A stretch of DNA of 64,000 nucleotides from JACPFV01 sp038043245. Its GTDB lineage: Bacteria > Pseudomonadota > Gammaproteobacteria > Nevskiales > Nevskiaceae. Below the pieces are notes generated by a model. The model saw only the letters and a program-made list of their open reading frames with translations, ran no database searches and was not told the DNA's origin. Location of the stretch: positions 62,001 to 126,000 of the forward strand of contig JBBTCH010000002.1 of the NCBI GenBank assembly GCA_038043245.1, written 5' to 3'. This document shows positions 25,624-33,027 of the stretch, in pieces. The position numbers and the translations under genes are program-made. The number at the start of each line of letters is the position of its first letter. Within the stretch, counting starts at the first letter, position 1.

Positions 25624-26622
25624 CTATTCGCTCTCTGCACGCGGCGGTCGCGTCGCCAGCGCTTTCACGGCCTCGACAGGAGTGATCTCGCCGCGCAGCA
25701 CGCGCACCACCTGTTCGGTGATCGGCATGTCGACGTTGTGTTTATGCGCCAGCCGCAGCACTTCCGGTGCGGCGCGCACACCCTCGACGACTTGTTTGAT
25801 CTCGGCCTGTGCTTTCTCCAGCGATTTGCCCTTGGCCAGCGCCAGCCCGAGGCGCCGGTTGCGCGACTGGTCGTCGGTGCAGGTCAGCACCAGGTCGCCG
25901 AGTCCGGCCAGGCCCATGAAAGTCTCCATGCGGCCGCCGAGCGCTTCGCCCAGCCGCATGATCTCGGCCAGCCCGCGCGTGATCATCGCCGCGCGCGTGT
26001 TGGCGCCCAAGCCCAAGCCGTCGGCAATGCCAACGCCGATGGCCATCACGTTCTTCGCCGAGCCGCCGATCTCGACACCGATAACATCGTGGCTGCTGTA
26101 GGCACGAAAGCCGCCGCCGTGCAGCGCATTGACGATGCGGTCGGCGTAAAGCGCATCGAGCGATGCAACCGTCACCGCGGTCGGCAGGCCGAGCCCAACT
26201 TCTTTGGCAAACGTAGGGCCTGAAATGGCTGCGAACTTGCGGTCCTTGCCCAGCACTTCCTCGACCATCTCGTGCACCAGCTTGCCGGTCTCCGGCTCCA
26301 GGCCCTTGCAGGCGCTGATTACGCCCTGCTCGGGTTTCAGCAGGGGCGCCAACAGGCGCAGCGTCGAGTTGAGCGCGTGACTGGGCACAGCAACCAGGAT
26401 GTCCTCGCCTGCTGCGACCGCGACCGCAAGATCGCCGGTCGGTTTCAGATGAGACGGAAATTTGCAGCCCGGCAGATAGTTCTTGTTCTCACGTTCACGC
26501 GCCAGCTGTTGCAGTTGCTGAGCGTTGCGGCCCCAGAGATAAGTGTCAATCTCCTTTCTTGCCAGCTGGATGGCCAGCGCGGTTCCATAGGAGCCGGCGC
26601 CGAGGACGGTGATGCTGTGCAT
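25624..26622 (-). CDS. gpsA: Glycerol-3-phosphate dehydrogenase [NAD(P)+]
   Basis: A 332-residue cytoplasmic enzyme making sn-glycerol-3-phosphate for phospholipids. Cofactor loop ITVLGAGSYGTALAIQLAR, SGPTFAKEVGLGLPTAV, the catalytic lysine region GGSAKNVMAIGVGIADGL, and TFMGLAGLGDLVLTCT are all present. The ATG at 26622 follows the secB stop by 2 bases. It supplies the substrate of PlsB encoded at 33 kb. Confidence 0.97.
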   Translation of the reverse strand: MHSITVLGAGSYGTALAIQLARKEIDTYLWGRNAQQLQQLARERENKNYLPGCKFPSHLKPTGDLAVAVAAGEDILVAVPSHALNSTLRLLAPLLKPEQGVISACKGLEPETGKLVHEMVEEVLGKDRKFAAISGPTFAKEVGLGLPTAVTVASLDALYADRIVNALHGGGFRAYSSHDVIGVEIGGSAKNVMAIGVGIADGLGLGANTRAAMITRGLAEIMRLGEALGGRMETFMGLAGLGDLVLTCTDDQSRNRRLGLALAKGKSLEKAQAEIKQVVEGVRAAPEVLRLAHKHNVDMPITEQVVRVLRGEITPVEAVKALATRPPRAESE

Positions 26623-26624
26623 GC

Positions 26625-27092
26625 TTAGTGCGGTTTCGAAGTTTCTGGAGCGGCTGCGGCGCGGTTCAGGTGATCTTGAAACAGCGCATCGAAGTTGACC
26701 GGCTGCAGCAGCAATTGCGGGAAGCCGCCGCGCTGCACCAGATCGGCGACGGCTTCGCGCGCGAACGGAAACAGGATATGCGGGCAATAGGCGCCCAGCA
26801 CCGCCTGCCGTTCGCCGACGTTGTCCACGCCCTGCACCAGGAACACGCCGGTCTGTTTGACCTCGGCGAGGAACGCGACCTCGCCTTCGAGCTTGGCGGT
26901 AACGGTCACGCTGAGCACCACCTGGTGCTGCTCGGGCGTCAACGTCTGCGCGGCGGTGGAGATCTGCACGTCGATCTGCGGCGTCCACGGCTTGGTGAAG
27001 ATCTGCGGCGCCTGCGGCACTTCGAGCGAGGCATCCTGAAGATAGATTTTCTGCAGGATGACCTGCTTGTTCTGCGGCGCGGCCTCAGCCAT
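26625..27092 (-). CDS. secB: Protein-export chaperone SecB
   Basis: A 155-residue homotetrameric chaperone that keeps preproteins unfolded and delivers them to SecA. The order ILQKIYLQDASLEVPQAPQI, LEGEVAFLAEVKQTGVFL and the conserved YCPHILFPFAREAVADLVQR, then GGFPQLLLQPVNFDALF, is standard. Overlaps grxC by 8 bases; secB–gpsA and grxC–secB adjacency is normal in Gammaproteobacteria. Confidence 0.97.
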   Translation of the reverse strand: MAEAAPQNKQVILQKIYLQDASLEVPQAPQIFTKPWTPQIDVQISTAAQTLTPEQHQVVLSVTVTAKLEGEVAFLAEVKQTGVFLVQGVDNVGERQAVLGAYCPHILFPFAREAVADLVQRGGFPQLLLQPVNFDALFQDHLNRAAAAPETSKPH

Positions 27093-27354
27093 TCGGCTTG
27101 TCCGCCAAGAGAGGATCGAGCTGACCCTGATGCTCGAGCGCCGACAACTCCTGAAAGCCGCCGACGTGCTGCTCGCCGATGAAAATCTGTGGCACGGTGC
27201 GGCGGCCGCCGGAGCGCTGCATCATCTCGGCCCGCTTGGCCTCGTCGGCATCCACGGCGACATCTTCGTAGCTGACGCCCTTGGACGACAGCAGGCGTTT
27301 GGCCATGACGCAGAACGGGCAGACCCGCGTCGAATAGACCAGCACCTTTTTCAT
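27085..27354 (-). CDS. grxC: Glutaredoxin 3
   Basis: An 89-residue thiol-disulfide oxidoreductase using glutathione. The active site is C12-P-F-C15, where the commonest form is CPYC. The cis-proline segment TVPQIFIGEQHVGGFQEL is intact. Second gene of the rhodanese–grxC–secB–gpsA operon. Confidence 0.95.
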   Translation of the reverse strand: MKKVLVYSTRVCPFCVMAKRLLSSKGVSYEDVAVDADEAKRAEMMQRSGGRRTVPQIFIGEQHVGGFQELSALEHQGQLDPLLADKPNG

Positions 27355-27361
27355 GGGCGAC

Positions 27362-27787
27362 TCAGGAGGCCGTCACCGGCAGGCTTGCGCCCAACCAGTC
27401 ATTGATGCCGCCGCGCAGCGGGAAAGCCTCGGTATAGCCGGCCTTGCGCAGCTGTTCAGCACCCTGGGTCGCCTGTCCGCCCAGTGCGCAGACCAACACG
27501 ATCGGCTTGTCGCGGGTCTTGCTGTACTCGGTGATCTTCTCGGTGAGCTTGGCCGCCGGGATGTTGACCGCGTTGAGGATGTGTCCGCGCTTGTAGTCCG
27601 CGACCGGACGCAGATCCACCACCAGTGCGTCGCGGTCGTTGATCAGGCGCACCGCTTCCGGCGGCGACAGCTTGCGCACGCCCAGATAGTTGCCGGCGAC
27701 TTCATTGAGCACGAGCAGCACCAGCACGGCGCCGAGCGCCGCGAACAGCAGGGGGTGATTGCTGAAAAAGACGAAAAGCGGATCCAT
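27362..27787 (-). CDS. Membrane-anchored rhodanese-like protein (YibN type)
   Basis: A 141-residue protein: an N-terminal transmembrane helix (about residues 10–30) and one rhodanese domain with the putative sulfur-accepting C100 in VLVCALGGQAT. The D-x-R loop is VDLRPVADYKRGHI. YibN-type proteins usually precede grxC–secB, as here. The role may be sulfur transfer or membrane protein insertion. Confidence 0.9.
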   Translation of the reverse strand: MDPLFVFFSNHPLLFAALGAVLVLLVLNEVAGNYLGVRKLSPPEAVRLINDRDALVVDLRPVADYKRGHILNAVNIPAAKLTEKITEYSKTRDKPIVLVCALGGQATQGAEQLRKAGYTEAFPLRGGINDWLGASLPVTAS

Positions 27788-27818
27788 CGGTGGCTGCGTT
27801 TAAGATGAGACGCCAATT

Positions 27819-28958
27819 ATGTCACTCTCGCTCATCCGCCCCAAAACGCTCTTGCTCGCGGCGCTGCTGTGGGGGCCCGCCAGCTTCGCCCAAGACGATG
27901 CGAAGCTGGCCGAGGTGCGCGCACGGATCCAGGCCGTACAGAAAGCCATGGAAAGCGACCAGCGGGCGAAGGACAGCACGCAAAAGCAGGTCGAGGAACT
28001 GGAGCAAAGCATCGCTGCGCAGCAGATGGCCTTGCGCCAGCTCAAAGCCGACATCGCCAAGCAGACCCGCCGGGTGCGCGAAACCGAGAAGGAATTGCAG
28101 GTCGCCGAACGCCAGCTGCTGATACAGAAGGGTGCGCTTGGCCGCCAGCTGCGCGCGGCCTACATCACCGGCGAGCACGAGCAGACCCAGCTGCTGCTGA
28201 ACCTCGACACGCTGACGCGCCTGTCGCGCATGCTGACGTACTACGACTATCTCAACCACGGGCGCGTGCAGCGCATCGGCGCGCTGCGCAGTCTTGGCGA
28301 AAAACTGCAGACCCTGATCGCGCAGGCGCGCAGCGACATCAGCCGGCTCGACGGGCTCAAGCGCGAGCAGGAAAAATCTCTGGCTGCGCTCGAAGCCAGC
28401 CGGAGCCAACGCAAGCAATTGCTCGCGCAGATCGCCGAAAGACTGGCCAGCGCCGGCAGCAACCTGCAGTCACTCAAAGAAAGCGAGTCGGGGCTGCTCA
28501 AGCTGCTGGACCGCGTGCGCGATTCGCTGGCCGACATCCCACTGAATCTCGGCAAGGGCAAGAAGTTCGGTGAACGCAAGGGCAAGCTGCCGTGGCCACT
28601 GCGCGGCAAGCTGCTGGCCAACTTTGGCGCGGCCAAGGGCGTCGGCAAGCTCACCTGGGACGGCATCTGGATCGGCGCCGAGGAGGGCACGGCGGTGCGC
28701 GCCATTGCCCGTGGCCGCGTCGCCTACACCGGCTGGATGCGCCGCTACGGGCTGATCGCCCTGCTCGAACATGAAGGTGGCTACTACTCGCTGTACGGCC
28801 ACACCCAGAGCGTCAGCGCGGAAGCCGGCGAATGGGTCGAGGACAACGCGGTGATCGCCGCCGCCGGCGCCACCGGCGGCCATGAGTCCAGCGGTGTCTA
28901 CTTCGAGCTGCGCAAGGGCTCGACGCCAGTCAATCCGCGGGACTGGCTGAAGAAATAA
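27819..28958 (+). CDS. envC: Murein hydrolase activator EnvC
   Basis: A 379-residue periplasmic protein: signal peptide to about residue 25 (LLLAALLWGPASFAQ), a long coiled coil (about 25–240) and a C-terminal LytM domain (about 255–375; WPLRGKLLANFGAAKGVGKL, YYSLYGHTQ). The zinc-binding residues of active LytM enzymes are incomplete, as in EnvC, which activates amidases at the division site. Divergent from the rhodanese gene across 31 bases. In many relatives envC sits next to ctp and a divergent deacetylase; here those are 26 kb away. Confidence 0.9.
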   Translation: MSLSLIRPKTLLLAALLWGPASFAQDDAKLAEVRARIQAVQKAMESDQRAKDSTQKQVEELEQSIAAQQMALRQLKADIAKQTRRVRETEKELQVAERQLLIQKGALGRQLRAAYITGEHEQTQLLLNLDTLTRLSRMLTYYDYLNHGRVQRIGALRSLGEKLQTLIAQARSDISRLDGLKREQEKSLAALEASRSQRKQLLAQIAERLASAGSNLQSLKESESGLLKLLDRVRDSLADIPLNLGKGKKFGERKGKLPWPLRGKLLANFGAAKGVGKLTWDGIWIGAEEGTAVRAIARGRVAYTGWMRRYGLIALLEHEGGYYSLYGHTQSVSAEAGEWVEDNAVIAAAGATGGHESSGVYFELRKGSTPVNPRDWLKK

Positions 28959-29022
28959 GCCTGCCCTGACGACTTCAAAGATTGTTTCGTCTAAAGGCCT
29001 GGCAATCAACCACCAAAGCATT

Positions 29023-29462
29023 CCGCGCTAAAGCGCGGGTAACTTTTTGTCAGACGCGACAAAAAGTCACCAAAAAGCGCTGTGCGCCGGATGCGCCTAG
29101 AAGATTCCTGCGTTCCTCGCTCACTCGCCGGTCCCGCGCCGACACGACGTCCGTGTCGTGACGGCGCGCATCGGGCATCCATGCCCGATGCCAGTCTTGC
29201 TCGCTGCGGTACTCGGCGGCGCAAACGGCGCTCAACGTCAAAAGACACCGCTTTTGATGTTCCAGCGACTTTGCGCCGCCTTGAGCTTTGTTGTGAGGGA
29301 GGGAGGCAGCCGACAGGACGTCGGCTGAGCGCGGCGCGGCATGGACGCCGCGTTCGCGCGGTACCCCGAACGAGCCAGAAGCTCAAGGAATCTGTCGGCG
29401 CAGCGGAGCGAATGTTTCTTGGTTACTTCTTTGCGCCAAAGAAGTAACCCGCCTTTAGGCGG
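29023..29462. repeat. Hairpin-bounded 440-bp intergenic element (MITE-like)
   Basis: This fills the 513-base gap between envC and the M2 peptidase gene. Both ends carry two hairpins in mirrored order. Left: CCGCGC-TAAA-GCGCGG (29023–29038) then a stem GTAACTTTTTGTC (29039–29070). Right: GGTTACTTCTTTG pairing perfectly with CAAAGAAGTAACC (29421–29449), then CCGCC-TTTA-GGCGG (29449–29462). The ends are imperfect inverted repeats of each other. The interior holds at least four more hairpins with GTCC/GGAC-like loops. No supported coding sequence lies inside. Confidence 0.65.
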
Positions 29463-29471
29463 AACAGTCTT

Positions 29472-31427
29472 TTAGGCAGGTGGCGCCGCTGGTGAAGCTG
29501 CCGCCGGCGGCGTCCAGCCGCATTCCTGTCCCTTGTTCTGCTCGGCCAGATAGCCCATCAGCGGCGCGAAGTAGTCGATGATTGCGCTGGCATCCATCTG
29601 CTTGCTGCCGGTGAGTTTTTCCAGCGCCAGCGGCCACGGCTGCGACTGGCCGAGCTTCAACATCTCCATGAACTTCTCGCCAGCCACTTTATTGCCGTAG
29701 ATGTCGCATTCGTGCAGCGGGCCGGTGTGGCCCGACAGCTCGCAGAGTTTCTTCTGCCACTGGAACTGCAGGATGAACGACAGGAAATAGCGCGTGTACG
29801 GCGTGTTGCCGGGCACGTGGTACTTGGCGCCGGGGTCGAAATCCTCCTCGCTGCGCGCCAGCGGCGGGCTCACACCCTGGTACTGCTCACGCAGGGCCCA
29901 CCACGCGGCGTTGTAGTTCTCGGGCTTGACCTCGCCGTTGAATACTTTCCAGCGCCACTGGTCCACCAGCTTGCCCCAGGGCAGGAACACGATCTTGTCC
30001 AGCGCCAGTTTCATCTGCGTGTTGATCAGCGCCTTGGCGTCGGTCTTCACGTCCTTGACCAGACCGATCTTCTTCAGATGCGCGGGGGTGAGCGACAGCG
30101 TGATGGTGTCGCCGACCGCTTCATGGAAGCCGTCGTGCGCACCGCCCTGGAAGATCGGCGCGAGATTGTTGTACATCAGGTAGTAGTAGATGTGGCCCAA
30201 CTCGTGGTGGATGGTGTAGAGCTGGTCCTCGTCGGGCTCGATGCACTGCTTGATGCGCACGTCGCCGGCGAAGTTCATGTCCCAGGCACTGGCGTGACAG
30301 ACCACCGCGCGGTCGCGCGGCTCCTGCAGCAGCGATTTTTTGTAAAAACTTTCTGGCAGCGCCGGGAAGCCGACCGAGGTGTAGAAGTCCTCGGCGATCC
30401 TGGTCATTTTCAGCGCCATCGCTGCGTCGGCCTTGTATTCCAGTTCGGCGATCTCGCGCGTCGAAGGCTTGCCCTTGAACTGCGCCAGCAGCTGATTGAA
30501 TTCTTCGTTGCGCTGCTTTTTCAGCGCCGAGGTCACGTCGAGGTCACCCACGCCCTTGTACGGCTCGACCTGCGGATAGATGTTGCTCCATTGCTGCGCC
30601 CACATGTTACCGAGCAGGTGCGCAGGAATCGGGCCGTTCTTCGGCACCAGCGCATCGCCGTATTCCTTGTTGAGCTTGCCACGCACATAGCAGTGCAGCT
30701 GCTCGTACAGCGGTTTGACCTGACCCCACAGTCGCTCGACCTCGGTTTCGAACTCGGCGGCGCCCATGTCGTAGCCGCCCTTCCAGACATCCGCGAGCCC
30801 GGCGAACCCCATTTCTTTCGCGCCGGCGTTGGTCAGTTCGACGAAACGCTGATAGTCCTTGCGGATCGGTTTGCTGGTCTCGTGCCAGCCGGCCCAGGCG
30901 GCAGCGCGCTCCTCGGGCTTGGTCTTCGGGTCGTTGATGATTTTCTCGATCGCCTGCAGCGTCAGGCAGGATTCGTTGCCGGCCTTGTCCTTGCGGCACC
31001 ACTTGCCCGAGCCGTAGTTGGCTTCCATCTTCGAGGCGATTTTCGCCAGCTCCTCGCGCAGCGCCGGATCGCTCGGCGCCGGCATCGCCGTCTGCAGTTT
31101 CAGCAGCAGCAACCCGCGCGCGGTTTCGGGCGACAAGCCTTGCGCGCCGTTGAAACGCTTGGACGCCTCGACCGTGCGGCCGATGTATTCGAGATAGTTC
31201 TCGTTGGCCTTGGACGCGACCAGTTGCGAGTCGTCATTGATGTAGGTCGCCTGCAGCCAGGCCGCCGCGGTTTCGTAGGGGAAATCGCGCTTGCGTTCAT
31301 CGTTGAATTTCTGGATGAAGCCATCGGCCTCGGCGGCACTACCGACCGCGGCGGACGCAGGCGCTTCGGTTTTTTCGCCGCAAGCAGCGAGCAGGACCAG
31401 CGGGGCGATAAAAAATAGCTTGCGCAT
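29472..31427 (-). CDS. M2 (ACE-like) peptidyl-dipeptidase, lipoprotein
   Basis: A 651-residue zinc peptidase of the angiotensin-converting-enzyme family. A lipobox LLAAC near residue 20 predicts an outer membrane or periplasmic lipoprotein. The zinc motif is H408-E-L-G-H412 in TIHHELGHIYYYL, with the third ligand E436 in FHEAVGD, exactly 23 residues on as in ACE. It removes C-terminal dipeptides from peptides. The ATG at 31427 (MRKLFFIAPLVLLAACGEK) lies 11 bases behind a peptide transporter gene, so products are probably imported by it. Confidence 0.93.
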   Translation of the reverse strand: MRKLFFIAPLVLLAACGEKTEAPASAAVGSAAEADGFIQKFNDERKRDFPYETAAAWLQATYINDDSQLVASKANENYLEYIGRTVEASKRFNGAQGLSPETARGLLLLKLQTAMPAPSDPALREELAKIASKMEANYGSGKWCRKDKAGNESCLTLQAIEKIINDPKTKPEERAAAWAGWHETSKPIRKDYQRFVELTNAGAKEMGFAGLADVWKGGYDMGAAEFETEVERLWGQVKPLYEQLHCYVRGKLNKEYGDALVPKNGPIPAHLLGNMWAQQWSNIYPQVEPYKGVGDLDVTSALKKQRNEEFNQLLAQFKGKPSTREIAELEYKADAAMALKMTRIAEDFYTSVGFPALPESFYKKSLLQEPRDRAVVCHASAWDMNFAGDVRIKQCIEPDEDQLYTIHHELGHIYYYLMYNNLAPIFQGGAHDGFHEAVGDTITLSLTPAHLKKIGLVKDVKTDAKALINTQMKLALDKIVFLPWGKLVDQWRWKVFNGEVKPENYNAAWWALREQYQGVSPPLARSEEDFDPGAKYHVPGNTPYTRYFLSFILQFQWQKKLCELSGHTGPLHECDIYGNKVAGEKFMEMLKLGQSQPWPLALEKLTGSKQMDASAIIDYFAPLMGYLAEQNKGQECGWTPPAAASPAAPPA

Positions 31428-31438
31428 AAGCGTTTCCT

Positions 31439-32938
31439 TCAATGACCTTTGGCCGCGACGCCGCCGGTCCAACCATTGATAATTTTGCTGAACGCCAGCA
31501 TCACCACGCCGGCGCCGCAGCCGATCAGCAGCATGTTCATGAACTGGCCTGGCATCTCGCTCACCGCGCCGGCACCGACATGACCGCCGATCAGCCCGGC
31601 CGCGAGATTGCCCAGCGCCGCACCCAGAAACCAGGTGCCCATCATCTGGCTGACATAGCGTGTGGGCGCCAGCTTGGTGACGTTGGACAGACCGATCGGC
31701 GACAGACACAGCTCGCCCATGGTTTGCAGCAGGAAAGTCATCAGGATCCAGGTCGGCGCGACCTTGCCACCGGTGCTGATGACGAGCTCGGCCGCCAGCA
31801 CCATCACGCCAAAGCCGACGCCGAGCAGCAGCAGGCCGATACCGAATTTGGCCGGGGCGCTCGGGTCCAGATTGCGCGCGCCCAGTGCCACCCAGAAGTA
31901 GGCGAAGAACGGCGACAGCAGGATCACCAGGATTGGATTCGCCGACTGATACCAGCTGGTCGGATGCTGACCGGACTCGAAGAACGAGCCGAACAACGAG
32001 CGATCAATGTAGTCACGCGTGAACAGATTGAACGTCGAGGCCTGCTGCTCAAAGCCACCCCAGAAAACGGCCGCGGCGGCGAAGAACACGGCAATGACGC
32101 CGACGCGCTTTTTCTCGGCCGGCGTGCAATCGCTGAACAACAGGATGTTGCCGAAGAAGAAGATTGCCAGCGCCACCATGGCGCCGCCGGTGTATTGCGC
32201 CAGCGAAACGACATTCAGCGGCATCAGGCCGCCCACGCCCAGGCCAAAAACCGCCAACACCAGCACCAGCGCACCCCAGACGAATTTCCAGTTGCGCGCC
32301 TGCTCGGCGGGCGTGGACGGCGCCGGCAGGGCGCCTGCGTTGCCGAGGTAATGGCCGGTCATGCGGTACTGCACCAGACCGATCGCCATCGCCACGCCGG
32401 CGCAGAAGAAGCCCCAGCGGTAGCCAAGCGTTTCGCCGACGGTGCCGGCGATCAGCGGCGCGATGAACGCACCGAGGTTGATGCCCATGTAGAAGATCGA
32501 GAAGCCGGCGTCACGGCGCGCACCGGTATCGTTGCCGTAGAGCTGGCCGACGATGACGCTGATGTTGGGCTTGAGCAGGCCGACACCAAGCACGATGGTC
32601 AACAGGCCCAGATAGAACGTGCTGGTGAACGGCAGGGTCAGGATGAAATTGCCGGCAGCGATGAGGATGCCGCCATACCAGACCGCTCTTTGCTGACCGA
32701 GCAACCGGTCGGCGATCCAGCCACCGGGCAGCGAGAACAGATAAACCGCGCCGGTGTAGAGGCCGTAGATGGCGCCGGCCTGCGCGGTTTCGATTTCGAG
32801 GCCGCCCTTGAGCGCGGGCGCGGTCATGAACAGGATTAGCAGCGCGCGCATCCCGTAATAGGTGAAGCGCTCGAACATCTCGGTGAAAAACAGCGTCGCA
32901 AGACCGCGCGGATGGCCGGCCCAGGTTTGCCCGCTCAT
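31439..32938 (-). CDS. Proton-dependent oligopeptide transporter (POT/PTR)
   Basis: A 499-residue MFS protein with about 14 membrane segments. The POT signature ExxERFxYY is E20–Y28 (EMFERFTYY), and GVGLLKPNISVIVGQLY plus FSIFYMGINLGAF are also family-typical. It imports di- and tripeptides with protons. Starts MSGQTWAGHPRGLATLFF at 32938. Upstream partner of the M2 dipeptidase in one operon; divergent from plsB. Confidence 0.93.
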   Translation of the reverse strand: MSGQTWAGHPRGLATLFFTEMFERFTYYGMRALLILFMTAPALKGGLEIETAQAGAIYGLYTGAVYLFSLPGGWIADRLLGQQRAVWYGGILIAAGNFILTLPFTSTFYLGLLTIVLGVGLLKPNISVIVGQLYGNDTGARRDAGFSIFYMGINLGAFIAPLIAGTVGETLGYRWGFFCAGVAMAIGLVQYRMTGHYLGNAGALPAPSTPAEQARNWKFVWGALVLVLAVFGLGVGGLMPLNVVSLAQYTGGAMVALAIFFFGNILLFSDCTPAEKKRVGVIAVFFAAAAVFWGGFEQQASTFNLFTRDYIDRSLFGSFFESGQHPTSWYQSANPILVILLSPFFAYFWVALGARNLDPSAPAKFGIGLLLLGVGFGVMVLAAELVISTGGKVAPTWILMTFLLQTMGELCLSPIGLSNVTKLAPTRYVSQMMGTWFLGAALGNLAAGLIGGHVGAGAVSEMPGQFMNMLLIGCGAGVVMLAFSKIINGWTGGVAAKGH

Positions 32939-33027
32939 GGAAGACTCCCTCGAAAATATTGTTTGAGCAAAGTATCCCACAGCTTTCAGGCGTTAAACTT
33001 CGCCGAAATTCATATAAAAGGATGGGG

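Noticed and set aside
25624..26988. Long 5' extension of gpsA to 26988
   Set aside because: The extra residues lie inside secB and are arginine-rich nonsense; the conserved N-terminus starts at 26622.
29082..29447. Open frame of 121 codons within the 29-kb element
   Set aside because: Its translation follows the hairpins, is rich in Arg/Pro/Ser, and has no ribosome site; the element looks non-coding.
29712..31418. Open frame of 568 codons on the plus strand opposite the M2 peptidase
   Set aside because: It mirrors a gene with full catalytic motifs, has no recognisable domain, and arises from the high GC of the third codon positions.
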